A DNA stretch of 64,000 nt from JANWXD01 sp037446115 (GTDB taxonomy: Bacteria; Acidobacteriota; Terriglobia; Bryobacterales; Bryobacteraceae). Below are positions 34,684 to 43,536 of this stretch, one piece after another. The position numbers were made by a program, and so were the translations under genes. The notes under the pieces were generated by a model that made no database searches, was not told the DNA's origin, and saw only the letters and a program-made list of their open reading frames with translations. The stretch is from the NCBI GenBank assembly GCA_037446115.1, contig JBBIJF010000022.1, positions 7,842 to 71,841 on the forward strand, read 5' to 3'. Position 1 is the first letter of the stretch. Each line of letters opens with the position of its first letter.

Positions 34684-35931
34684 TCACTCGTAGCGTAACG
34701 CCTCTGCCGGGGCGATCTTCGTGGCGTTCGTGGCGGGATAGATCGTCGCCAGAAAGCTCACCAGAATGGCCGCGGCGGCAATCCAAACGCCGTCCACCCA
34801 GCGAGGCTCGAACGGCACAAAGCTCAGTGAGTAAACTTCCTCGTCCAGACGCACCCAGCGGTAGCGGTTCGCCAGGTAACTGAGCCCGTAACCCGCCGCC
34901 AGCCCCAGCACGGTTCCCACGGTGCCGATGATCAAGCCTTGGTAAACAAAGATCCGCCGGATCTGTTCGCGCCGCGCCCCCATGGACACGAGCACTGCGA
35001 TGTCCCGGTATTTTTCCATCACCATCATCACCAGCGCCACCAGAATGTTCATGGCCGCCACCAGTTCGATCAGCCCGATGGTGATGATCGTCACGGTCTT
35101 CTCCATGCGCAGGGCGTTGAAAATCTGGCGGTTCTGTTCCATCCAGTGCGTGGCGGCCAGGCGCGGGCCGATGATGCGCTCCGCGGCCCGGGCCACCTCC
35201 GGCGCCCGGTCGAGGTCGTCAATCTTCAACTCGACGGCGTTGACGACGTCCGCCACCGCCAGCACCTTCTGCGCGCTCCCGAGCGACGTGAAGGCCCAGG
35301 CCGCATCCAGATCGTAGAAGCCGGTCTCAAAAATCCCTACCACGCGAAAGCGGAAATAGCTCGGTCTGGGGCCGAACGGCGTCAGTTCTCCCTGCGGACT
35401 GATCACCGTGGCGACGCTGTTGAGCGGCAACCCCGTCCGGGCCGCCAGGCGCGCGCCGAGAATGATGCCCGGCAGCCGGCCCTCCTCTTGCAGGGCCTCC
35501 ACGGAGCCTTCCTTGAGGTAGTGCGCCAGGTCCGCCGCCTGGTGGGAGCCGGACTCGATCCCTTTGAGGACGCACCCGTCCGATTGCAACGGGCTCGACA
35601 GAAACACCGATCCGTACAGGCTCGGCGCCGCGCTCGCCACATGAGGCAGGCCTCGCAACCGCGCCGCCAGCTCACGCCAGTTCGCGATCCCGAAGCCCGG
35701 CTCTTTCTCGAGCACCGTCACATGCGCCGTCGCGCCCAGAAGATTGCGTTCGAGCGTGCTGCGAAAGCCGTTGTTGATCGCCAGGGCGATTACCAGCGCC
35801 ATCACGCCCGCCGCCACGCCCAGCACGGAGATGAGCGTAATGACGGAAATGACGGTCTGTTTGCGCTTGGCCTTAAGATAGCGCGCTGCGACGAAAAGCT
35901 CGAACCGCGGCGGGGAGGGTCTAACAGCCAT
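34684..35931 (-). CDS. LolC/LolE-family ABC transporter permease
   Basis: 415 residues from ATG 35931, overlapping the lysS end by 11 bases. N-terminal helix (TVISVITLISVLGVAAGVMALVIALAI), a large periplasmic domain (about 45-265), then three C-terminal FtsX-type helices (including IITIGLIELVAAMNILVALVMM and LIIGTVGTVLGLAAGYGLSYL). This is the four-helix lipoprotein-release permease layout. No LolD-type ATPase gene is beside it. The lysS-lolC/E order implies one transcript. Confidence 0.88.
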   Translation of the reverse strand: MAVRPSPPRFELFVAARYLKAKRKQTVISVITLISVLGVAAGVMALVIALAINNGFRSTLERNLLGATAHVTVLEKEPGFGIANWRELAARLRGLPHVASAAPSLYGSVFLSSPLQSDGCVLKGIESGSHQAADLAHYLKEGSVEALQEEGRLPGIILGARLAARTGLPLNSVATVISPQGELTPFGPRPSYFRFRVVGIFETGFYDLDAAWAFTSLGSAQKVLAVADVVNAVELKIDDLDRAPEVARAAERIIGPRLAATHWMEQNRQIFNALRMEKTVTIITIGLIELVAAMNILVALVMMVMEKYRDIAVLVSMGARREQIRRIFVYQGLIIGTVGTVLGLAAGYGLSYLANRYRWVRLDEEVYSLSFVPFEPRWVDGVWIAAAAILVSFLATIYPATNATKIAPAEALRYE

Positions 35932-37426
35932 CGAGGGCGGCAAGGCGCTCGGCCAGGCCGATCGGTCCTTCCGGGCGCAGCAGCGGAAACAGGATCACGT
36001 CGCGGATCGACCGCGAGTTGGTCAGCACCATCACCAGACGGTCAATCCCGATGCCTTCGCCCGCAGTCGGCGGCATGCCGTAGCACAGCGCCCGCAGAAA
36101 ATCCTCGTCCATCTGATGGGCCTCTTCGTCGCCTTTTTCCCGCAGGCGAAGCTGCGCTTCGAAGCGCCGCCGCTGCTCGAGCGGATCATTGAGCTCCGTA
36201 TAGGCGTTGCCGATCTCCATGCCTGCGGCGTAAATCTCGAACCGCTCGACAAACTGCGGCTCCTCCGGCTTGTTCTTCGCAAGCGGCGACGTCTCCACCG
36301 GATAGTCGTAAATGATCGTGGGCTGGATCAGGTGCTTCTCCGCCACCCGTTCGAAGAGGTCTTGCAGCGCCTCGCCCGCCGAGCCTTTGGTCGAGTGCCA
36401 TTTGAGCCACTCCGGATCGCTCAGCTGCTCCAGCGTCGGCCGCTCGCCGTCTTCCCAGAACGCGAGGATCGCTTCCCGCAGGCTCAGGCGCCGCAGCCGG
36501 CCGAAATCGAGCTTGTGCCCCTGAAACTCGACCTCCGTCGAACCGGTAGCGTCCAGAGCCACCTGGCGCAGCAGCTCCTCGGAGAAATCCATCAGGCCTC
36601 GATAGTCCGTGTAGGCCTGATAAAACTCGAGCATCGTGAACTCGGGATTGTGCTGCGAGGAGATGCCCTCATTGCGGAAATTCCGGTTGATCTCGTAGAC
36701 CCGGTCCATCCCGCCGACCACCAGCCGCTTCAGATACAATTCCGGCGCAATCCGCAGGTACAGGTCCATGTCCAGCGCGTTGTGGTGGGTCACGAACGGG
36801 CGCGCCGCGGCGCCGCCGTAAAGCGGCTGCATCATCGGCGTCTCGACCTCGATGAACCCCCGCGCCTCCAGTTGCCGGCGGAAGGAGGCGATGATCTTGC
36901 TGCGCCGCACAAACACCCGCCGCACTTCCGGGTTGGCGATCAAATCCAGATAGCGCTGCCGGTAGCGCACCTCCACATCTTCGAGACCGTGCCACTTCTC
37001 CGGCATCGTCAGCAGCGTCTTGGCCAGGTGCTCGAGCCGCTCCACGTGCACCGTCAACTCGCCCGTGCGCGTGCGGAACAGGTAGCCCTCCGCCCCGATG
37101 ATGTCGCCGATGTCCAGACCCCGCCACAGCCGAAAGTGCGCCTCCGGCACCGAGTCCTGGCGCACGTAGATCTGCAACCGCTCGCCGCCCTGCATCAGGT
37201 GCGCAAAGCCCGCCTTTCCCATGTGCCGGATGGTATGGATGCGGCCGCACACGCGCACGTCCACGCGCGGATTCAGTTCCTCCGCGCTCTTGTTCCCATA
37301 CGCTGCCAGAATGTCGGGAATTGTGTGGGTGAACTCGTACCGGGAGCCGTAAGGCCGGAAACCCAGTTCCCGGATCTCGCGCAGCCGCCGGATACGTTGC
37401 GCCAGCAGCTCGTGTTCGAGCGACAA
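35921..37426 (-). CDS. lysS: Lysyl-tRNA synthetase (class II)
   Basis: 501 residues. An N-terminal OB-fold anticodon-binding domain (VRVCGRIHTIRHMGKAGFA) precedes the class II catalytic core with motif 2 (YEINRNFRNEGISSQHNPEFTM) and motif 3 (GIGIDRLVMVLTNSRSIRDVI). TTG start at 37426 with AAGGAG seven bases upstream. Its promoter is shared with the divergent GT2 gene. Confidence 0.97.
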   Translation of the reverse strand: MSLEHELLAQRIRRLREIRELGFRPYGSRYEFTHTIPDILAAYGNKSAEELNPRVDVRVCGRIHTIRHMGKAGFAHLMQGGERLQIYVRQDSVPEAHFRLWRGLDIGDIIGAEGYLFRTRTGELTVHVERLEHLAKTLLTMPEKWHGLEDVEVRYRQRYLDLIANPEVRRVFVRRSKIIASFRRQLEARGFIEVETPMMQPLYGGAAARPFVTHHNALDMDLYLRIAPELYLKRLVVGGMDRVYEINRNFRNEGISSQHNPEFTMLEFYQAYTDYRGLMDFSEELLRQVALDATGSTEVEFQGHKLDFGRLRRLSLREAILAFWEDGERPTLEQLSDPEWLKWHSTKGSAGEALQDLFERVAEKHLIQPTIIYDYPVETSPLAKNKPEEPQFVERFEIYAAGMEIGNAYTELNDPLEQRRRFEAQLRLREKGDEEAHQMDEDFLRALCYGMPPTAGEGIGIDRLVMVLTNSRSIRDVILFPLLRPEGPIGLAERLAALDGC

Positions 37427-37453
37427 GCAGATTCTCCTTCGCGGGGAACCCTC

Positions 37454-37461
37454 ATTATAAT
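37454..37461. promoter_or_regulatory. Shared symmetric -10 for lysS (minus) and GT2 (plus)
   Basis: ATTATAAT is an 8-bp palindrome. On the plus strand TATAAT is at 37456-37461, six bases before the TTG at 37468. On the minus strand TATAAT is at 37459-37454, giving lysS a leader of about 20-25 nt that includes its Shine-Dalgarno sequence. Confidence 0.6.
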
Positions 37462-37467
37462 TAACCC

Positions 37468-38196
37468 TTGGATTCCATCTCTATCGTCATTCCTGCCTAT
37501 AACGAAGAAACGCGCTTGCCCGCCTCGCTGGACACAGTGACCCGATATCTCCGCCACGGGGGCTGGCGCTTCACCGAGATCGTGGTCGTGGATGACGGAT
37601 CCACGGACTCAACCGCCCGGGTGGCGCAAAACTACGCGCTAGCCCACCCCGAAGTGCGCCTGCTGCGCAATCCGGGCAACCGCGGCAAAGGATTCTCCGT
37701 GCGCCACGGAGTTCTCCAAGCCCGCGGCGACTGGATCCTGTTCACCGATGCAGACCTGTCGGCGCCTATCGAGGAAGCGGCAAAGCTCTTCCGCGCGGTC
37801 GAAGAACATCGGGCGCAGATCGCCTTCGGCTCCCGTGGCCTGGACCGCTCCCTGATCGAGATCCACCAGTCCTGGTTCCGCGAAACCGCCGGCCGCCTCT
37901 TTAACCTCTTCGTCCGGCTGCTGGCGGGGCTCCCCTACGCCGACACGCAGTGCGGCTTCAAGCTCTTCGAGCGCCGGGCTGCGCGCGAGATTTTCCGGCG
38001 GCAGACGCTGGACCGGTTCGGCTTTGACGTCGAGGTCCTGTACTTGGCCCGCCGGCTCGGTTTCCGCGCCGTCGAAGTGCCTGTGCGCTGGCGCCATTGT
38101 CAGGGCACCAAGGTCAGCATGTGGCGGGACAGCGTCAACATGTTTCTGGATCTGCTGCGCATCCGTTGGAATGACCTTCTGAGCCGCTACCGCTGA
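37468..38196 (+). CDS. Family 2 glycosyltransferase (dolichyl-phosphate glucosyltransferase-like)
   Basis: 242 residues starting at TTG 37468. SIVIPAYNEETRLPASL opens the GT-A fold. VVDDGSTDST and FTDADLSAPIEEA provide the nucleotide and DXD sites. The GYxGKGxxVRxG-type stretch is NRGKGFSVRHGV. The enzyme would transfer a hexose from a nucleotide sugar to a polyprenyl phosphate at the inner membrane. The absence of a Shine-Dalgarno sequence and the close -10 suggest a leaderless message. It converges with the PL10 gene; only a short CCGGCGCCGG palindrome lies between. Confidence 0.88.
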   Translation: MDSISIVIPAYNEETRLPASLDTVTRYLRHGGWRFTEIVVVDDGSTDSTARVAQNYALAHPEVRLLRNPGNRGKGFSVRHGVLQARGDWILFTDADLSAPIEEAAKLFRAVEEHRAQIAFGSRGLDRSLIEIHQSWFRETAGRLFNLFVRLLAGLPYADTQCGFKLFERRAAREIFRRQTLDRFGFDVEVLYLARRLGFRAVEVPVRWRHCQGTKVSMWRDSVNMFLDLLRIRWNDLLSRYR

Positions 38197-38227
38197 GCCG
38201 GCGCCGGCCGGGCTGCGGTTCCGTTTC

Positions 38228-39919
38228 TCATGGCACCTGCGCGTAGTATGTCGCCAGCGTCGTGAGGTTCCGCGAAAACTCAGCCGAGCTGATGATCCTT
38301 TCAACGGGAGCTTCCGGTCCCAGAAACACTTCTACCGTGTCGTCCGGGCGGAGCTGGATCACCTGAGCCCTCGGCGCCGTTTCCTGCGCAGCCCCGTCGG
38401 AGCGGCCCCGGCCGATGCGTAGCACCATCGGACGCGCCGCGTACACAAACACGAGCCGGCCCGGCTTGCCGATCACGCCCGGCCTCACCCAGGCGCCGCG
38501 CTCATCGAGCGAAGCGATCAGCCGCCCGACTTCCTCCGGGCTCACCGCCGCCGCAGGTACCGGTCGCACCCGCTCCATCCACGGCGACAAACCGCGAAGC
38601 TTCTCCGGCCGCCGCACGGCCGCAGGATCCGCCTGCACCAGCCACCGGTAATCTTCTTCAATCAGTGCCAGCTCCCGCCCGCTGACCAGCACGCCGTAAT
38701 GCGTGATGACGGAATCCGGAGAATAGCTCAACTCGTAGCCGTCCACGATGCGGCTGCCCAAACCCGCGGCCTGAATCCGCGTCCCTTTGGTGATGTAAAG
38801 CGGTCGGTTGGTCTTCAGCTCGTAGAACCGGGCCAGCACCGGGCCTTCCGGCACGCGCCGAAACACTTCCGCATCCGTGCGCGGAACCACCGAGCGCTTG
38901 AGATACTCGAGCGCCCGGGGAACCGGCTCCAGGTACTTTCGGTCCCCCGTCTCCCGGTACAGGACCAACAGCGTTCGCAGGATGGCCTGGGACTCCCCGC
39001 CAGTGACGGCCGGCGGCTCGAAAGCCCGGGCCCAGGCCGGATGCATGTCCGCATCGTATTGCTGCGCCCAAGCCGGCTGCGGCTCCGGCATCTGCGCCAG
39101 CAGGATGAATCCGCCGCCCTTCTCCGCCGCGGCCCGGTAGCGCGGCTCGTTGTAAATCCGAGCCGCTTCGAGCAAAACGTCAATCGCGTCGCAGATCGTG
39201 TTGTCGTTAAACGTGTAGTAACCGCGGTAGTCCGCCCCGGGCCACTTGCGAGGCCAGCTAGCGGGATAGCTGGCTCGCTTCACCGGGTGTTTCGCCGGAT
39301 CCGGCGGATGGCGGAACCGCTGCGGCCAGGCGCCGTTGGGATACTGGGCCTCCACCAGCTTGGCGAGCGCATACTGCGCCGCCTCGTGGATGCGTTCATC
39401 GGAAAAGCCCAGCGCGCGGTCCACCCGCATCAGCACGCGAAGGGCTCCCTGGGTGACGTTGTCGTCCAGATTGGTCACGCCCCGCTTGTCTTCGCCGCAG
39501 TTTTGGTCCGCACGGTACTGGTAATGCTTGCGCTGGTCCGGGTCGAACTCGATGAAGTAATCCCACCCGCCGCTGCACAGCTGCCCGCGCACCAGAGCGT
39601 GCGCCGCAGCGCGGGCGAACTCCAGAAACTCCCGCTCCCCGGTGGCCTCATAGGCTTCCAGATACGCCAGCGCGACGCCGGGCGTCGCCGCACGCTGCAC
39701 TTCCACTTGGGTTAACCCTTCGGAAGCCTCCGAACGCCCGTAACTCAGGTCTGCGGTGTAGTAGTAGTGGTACCCGCCTTCGGTGGAAACCTTGTACCGG
39801 AAAAACCGAGCGGCCTTGAGCATCGCCTCCAGCACCTGGCTGCGCGTGGGTTTCTCGGCCGCCCATGGGGCAACGTGGCACAACACCGCCACCCCAAACC
39901 CGAGGCGTAGAACCGTCAT
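38228..39919 (-). CDS. Secreted pectate lyase-like protein, PL10 type
   Basis: 563 residues with an N-terminal signal (VLRLGFGVAVLCHVAPWAA). The first two thirds is an alpha/alpha barrel carrying PelA-like blocks: CSGGWDYFIE, NGAWPQRF, GYYTFNDNTICDAIDVLLEA, QPAWAQQYDADMHPAWARAFEPPAVTGGES. These match the pectate-lyase PL10 family. The last 170 residues form a separate region of unknown role. The TonB-dependent receptor gene ends 30 bp upstream on the same strand, suggesting import of the pectin fragments produced. A TAGAAT -10 is seven bases before the ATG. Confidence 0.83.
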   Translation of the reverse strand: MTVLRLGFGVAVLCHVAPWAAEKPTRSQVLEAMLKAARFFRYKVSTEGGYHYYYTADLSYGRSEASEGLTQVEVQRAATPGVALAYLEAYEATGEREFLEFARAAAHALVRGQLCSGGWDYFIEFDPDQRKHYQYRADQNCGEDKRGVTNLDDNVTQGALRVLMRVDRALGFSDERIHEAAQYALAKLVEAQYPNGAWPQRFRHPPDPAKHPVKRASYPASWPRKWPGADYRGYYTFNDNTICDAIDVLLEAARIYNEPRYRAAAEKGGGFILLAQMPEPQPAWAQQYDADMHPAWARAFEPPAVTGGESQAILRTLLVLYRETGDRKYLEPVPRALEYLKRSVVPRTDAEVFRRVPEGPVLARFYELKTNRPLYITKGTRIQAAGLGSRIVDGYELSYSPDSVITHYGVLVSGRELALIEEDYRWLVQADPAAVRRPEKLRGLSPWMERVRPVPAAAVSPEEVGRLIASLDERGAWVRPGVIGKPGRLVFVYAARPMVLRIGRGRSDGAAQETAPRAQVIQLRPDDTVEVFLGPEAPVERIISSAEFSRNLTTLATYYAQVP

Positions 39920-39926
39920 GCAGCGT

Positions 39927-39932
39927 ATTCTA
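39927..39932 (-). promoter_or_regulatory. -10 element of the PL10 gene, leaderless type
   Basis: TAGAAT lies on the minus strand seven bases before the ATG at 39919, inside the 30-bp gap after the receptor gene. The PL10 gene may thus have its own promoter in addition to readthrough. Confidence 0.5.
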
Positions 39933-39949
39933 CAGCCCGGGCGGACCTG

Positions 39950-42900
39950 CTACCACTCGACACGAAACCCCGCGCGGAACGAGCGGGCGCCCGTCTGGTC
40001 GTATTGTGTGGCGCCGTCGCCGCCGCCCACCCCGCCGATCGTCGCCACGGTGGCCGCACTCGAGATGTTCACGGCAGGATCGTTGTAATTCGGATGGTTG
40101 AATAAGTTGGTCGCCGTTATCTCCAGCCGCGCCCGGAACCGCTCGTTGAACCGCAGCCACTTGGCCAGACCGGCGTGAACCACGTTCGACGGCGGCCCCT
40201 TGATGACTCCTCTTGCAGACGTCCCGAACCGTCCCACCGGGGGAGCCGCAAACGCAGAGGCATCGAACCAGCGCTGCGGACTCCTCTGGTCCTCAGGCAG
40301 GTTCGGGTTGCGGAGAATGTCCGGCCGGATGGTCACCTGTGCCGGAGTGCGCGTGCTGGTGAACGCCGTGCCTGTCGGGTCCGGCCCGGTCCACTGCGGC
40401 GTCAGAAACTGCCCGGAGCTGTACAGCAACACGGTGGACAACTCCCAGCCCCCGATCGCCAGGTCCGCGGCCCGCCCGAGCCCGCTGCCGAATTTCCGCC
40501 CACGGCCGAACGGAAGCTCGTAAATCAGGTTGGCTGCAATCCGGTGAGTCGGGATGTCCGTCCATACCCCCCGCTCCCGCCGGCGATCGTAGGCGTTTTC
40601 CGGAGACCCGCCCCGGTCCAGATCGCCGATATCCCGGGCCCACACCCAGGAGAACTGATACCCGAAGCCCTGGCTGAAACGCCGCTCCGCTTCGACATTC
40701 AGCGAATGATACTGGTGCCCGGCGCCGTTGGTCAGGTAGCTGATCGCCGGATACTGCGGGAACAGCCGCGGCTTTTCCCAGAACGGGCGGTCATCCGGCA
40801 AGGGCTGGTTAATGTTGTAACTCCACTCGCCCTGGCGCGTGTTCGTTCCTACGTAAGAGAGGCGGAAGCCCGTTTCCCAACGCTGGTGCTCGATCGTGAG
40901 GCTGTACTGCATGCTGTACGGCGTGCGGATGTCGGGCCGGACTGCAGCGGGAAGCGTCACCGTCGAGGGACCGCCCACAGAGTCCGGGAACACGCGCGGC
41001 AGAATCACCCTGGGGTTCGTGGTCGGATTCGTGAAGCTCGGTTCGTTCACCACGAACGGCACCCCGCCGGCCGTCAGCGCCCGCGGAACAACATCGTAGA
41101 AGATGCCGAAGCCGCCCCGGATCACCGTGTCCGCACCGAAGGGTCGCCACGCCAGGCCGAGCCGCGGCGCAAAATTGTTGCGATCCGTCTTGAGCAGCAG
41201 CTTCGGGTCGTAACCGGCCCGGCTGGCCTCCACGACGTCCACATAGCCGCGCGGCATCAGCGGACTGACCGCCTTCAGCCCGCCGTCGGGCACCACGATC
41301 CGTCCCGTGGCGATGTCGAACAGCGCTTGCATGTTGCCGGCCTCGCTCCAGGTAGGCTTCCATTCGTACCGCAGGCCGAGGTTGAGCGTCAGCCGCGGAT
41401 GCACCCGGAACTCGTCGGTCACGAAGAGGTTGTGGCCCCAGCGGTCGCGGTCAATCAACACCGGCGGGAACGCCCGGTTCGTGGTGGTCGGGATGCCGTA
41501 CAGGAAGTCGGCATAGGGGTGGCCGGTGAAGCGATTGGAGAAGACCGCGCGCCCGAACAGATTCGCGTTCGCCTGGCGGTCCTGGAAGTTCACGCGGTCC
41601 ACCACAACACCCGTCTTCAGAGTGTGGCGGCCGCGGTACCAGTTCACATGCTGCTGGAACTGCTGCGCAAAATTCCGGAAGCCGGGGTGGCGCCACTGCG
41701 TCTGCGTGATGCCCTGCACACCCAGGCCCGAGAAGCTGACATCGAAGATCCCGTTGATGTCCGGAAGATCGGGCGCCAGCCCCACCAGCCCCAGCTCCCG
41801 GATGACTTCCAGTCCTTTGAGCGGCCCGTTGCGGGGATTGTTGTTGAACGCATAACCCCACCGGGATTCCGCAATCAGCGTGGGCCGGATCTGATGCGTG
41901 TAGGAGACGTTCACCGCCCGCGTGTTGCGTGTCTGCCAGCGAATTCCCACCGTCGGTAAATTGCTCTCCCACGCCCGGCTGTGGCTGCGGTCCCAGGTGT
42001 AGCGCGCAAACACAAAGCTGCGGTCCGAAAAGCGATGGTCCATCCGTGCCGTCCAGTACGTGTTCGGATCGAAGGCGCGCAGTTTCTGTTCCAGGTAGTT
42101 GCGCGCCTGAAACACATTCGGATCGCCGACGTTCGGCAGCGGGTAGAACCGTTGCTGGATGCGCAGCGAGACCGGATTCAGCTGCGACGGTGGGATCCGG
42201 TTGCCCGGCAGGGGCTGCCGCGTCAGAGGGTCCCGGACGACCGTCCGCGGCAGCTCACTGGAAAAGTCACCCTCCCTCCACTTCGGAATCGGAACGGTGG
42301 GATTGAGCAGCTGCTGCGTGACGCTCCCGCGGGAGGTCTCAAACGAGAAGAAGAAGAACGTCCGGTTACGTCCGCTGTACAGCTTCGGCAACACCACCGG
42401 GCCCCCGATGCTGCCCCCAGGCCAGTGCCGCACTCCCGTGGCCCGCTGCGCCGCAAAGGGGTTGCGCGCCCGGAACCAAGGCGTAGCGTAGTAATCGAAC
42501 ACGCTCCCGTGCAGCTCGTTGGTGCCGCTCTTGGAGACCACCGTCACCTGACCCACCGAGCCGATGTCCGCGCTGTTGTTGGCCATGTCCACGCGGATCT
42601 CGGCGTAGCTTTCGATATAGTCCACCAGCGGGCTGATCTGCGTGCCGTCGAACCCGTTGGACACCGTAATGCCGTCAATGGACTGATCCGACTGGTTCAC
42701 ACGGCTTCCTGCAAACCGCCGTGCCGCCTGTCCGTTTGCCTTGACTACGGCCGGCGACAGCACCAGGAAGGAATACAGTGACCGCGTGTTCATCGGGAGT
42801 GAAAGCAGCTGGCGGGCAGCCTTGGAGTCCCCGATCCGCGCCGTCTCCGCTTCGATCAGCGTAGCCCCGGCAGACACCTCCACGGTCACCTCGACCCGGC

Positions 42901-43234
42901 CGACCTGAAGCTGAATGTCCAGACGCCTCTGGTCCCGTGCGACCAGCTCCACGTCCCGCGCAACGAACTCCTGAAATCCCGGAGCCGTGACGCGCACCGT
43001 ATATCTGCCTTCGCGCAACTGCGCGATCGTGTAATAGCCGGCTTCGTTGGAAGTGGTTTCGTACCGGTAACCGGTCGCCTCGTGCGTCGCAGTGACGCTC
43101 GCCCGGGGGATCAACGCCCCCGCGGGATCCGTCACCGTACCACTAATGCTGCCGAAGGTGGTCTGCGCCCGCAGAAGACTCCACGGCGCCGCCAGGATTA
43201 CCACACCGGCGAGGATCGCAATACGAACCCGCAT
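39950..43234 (-). CDS. Oar-like TonB-dependent receptor with carboxypeptidase-regulatory domain (A)
   Basis: 1094 residues. Signal peptide (about 1-23), carboxypeptidase-regulatory-like domain (about 25-110, GSISGTVTDPAGALIPRASV), plug domain with VNQSDQSIDGITVSNGFDGTQ and VGQVTVVSKSGTNELHG, then a long beta barrel ending FRAGFRVEW with terminal aromatic. Such proteins import large ligands across the outer membrane. The start has GGAGGAGGGG 5 bases upstream. It lies just upstream of PL10 and could take up oligogalacturonides; the substrate link is inferred from position only. Confidence 0.88.
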   Translation of the reverse strand: MRVRIAILAGVVILAAPWSLLRAQTTFGSISGTVTDPAGALIPRASVTATHEATGYRYETTSNEAGYYTIAQLREGRYTVRVTAPGFQEFVARDVELVARDQRRLDIQLQVGRVEVTVEVSAGATLIEAETARIGDSKAARQLLSLPMNTRSLYSFLVLSPAVVKANGQAARRFAGSRVNQSDQSIDGITVSNGFDGTQISPLVDYIESYAEIRVDMANNSADIGSVGQVTVVSKSGTNELHGSVFDYYATPWFRARNPFAAQRATGVRHWPGGSIGGPVVLPKLYSGRNRTFFFFSFETSRGSVTQQLLNPTVPIPKWREGDFSSELPRTVVRDPLTRQPLPGNRIPPSQLNPVSLRIQQRFYPLPNVGDPNVFQARNYLEQKLRAFDPNTYWTARMDHRFSDRSFVFARYTWDRSHSRAWESNLPTVGIRWQTRNTRAVNVSYTHQIRPTLIAESRWGYAFNNNPRNGPLKGLEVIRELGLVGLAPDLPDINGIFDVSFSGLGVQGITQTQWRHPGFRNFAQQFQQHVNWYRGRHTLKTGVVVDRVNFQDRQANANLFGRAVFSNRFTGHPYADFLYGIPTTTNRAFPPVLIDRDRWGHNLFVTDEFRVHPRLTLNLGLRYEWKPTWSEAGNMQALFDIATGRIVVPDGGLKAVSPLMPRGYVDVVEASRAGYDPKLLLKTDRNNFAPRLGLAWRPFGADTVIRGGFGIFYDVVPRALTAGGVPFVVNEPSFTNPTTNPRVILPRVFPDSVGGPSTVTLPAAVRPDIRTPYSMQYSLTIEHQRWETGFRLSYVGTNTRQGEWSYNINQPLPDDRPFWEKPRLFPQYPAISYLTNGAGHQYHSLNVEAERRFSQGFGYQFSWVWARDIGDLDRGGSPENAYDRRRERGVWTDIPTHRIAANLIYELPFGRGRKFGSGLGRAADLAIGGWELSTVLLYSSGQFLTPQWTGPDPTGTAFTSTRTPAQVTIRPDILRNPNLPEDQRSPQRWFDASAFAAPPVGRFGTSARGVIKGPPSNVVHAGLAKWLRFNERFRARLEITATNLFNHPNYNDPAVNISSAATVATIGGVGGGDGATQYDQTGARSFRAGFRVEW

Positions 43235-43328
43235 GACACCCCTCCTCCGTCACGGTGGCTACATCCTACCACGCCCACAAGCCGGGCTCAAGATGATGGC
43301 CTTTGTCTTTTACACATCTATCGTTCCG

Positions 43329-43440
43329 TCACCTCCGCAACCGGAATTCGCCTGCGTGCAACCAGGCCGCCCCGGAACCCCGCCTTGTCCCTCACCCCCC
43401 GGGCCTCCCTCCAACTCACCTCCGCAGCCGGAATTTTCCT
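43329..43440. repeat. Imperfect direct repeat of 25 bp in the receptor-hemH gap
   Basis: TCACCTCCGCA at 43329 and again at 43416 begins a 25-bp unit (43329-43353 and 43416-43440), with 22 of 25 bases identical and copies 87 bp apart. The surrounding gap (43235-43536) is about 300 bp and holds no convincing gene. A TATACT at 43499-43504 may be the hemH -10. Confidence 0.6.
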
Positions 43441-43536
43441 TACTGCGGCACTCAGACCGCGGCGACAACTCCTCGGCAGCGGCGGCAAACCGCCCGCTAT
43501 ACTCAAAAATAGGAATTTCTCAAAGCCCGGTCCGCT

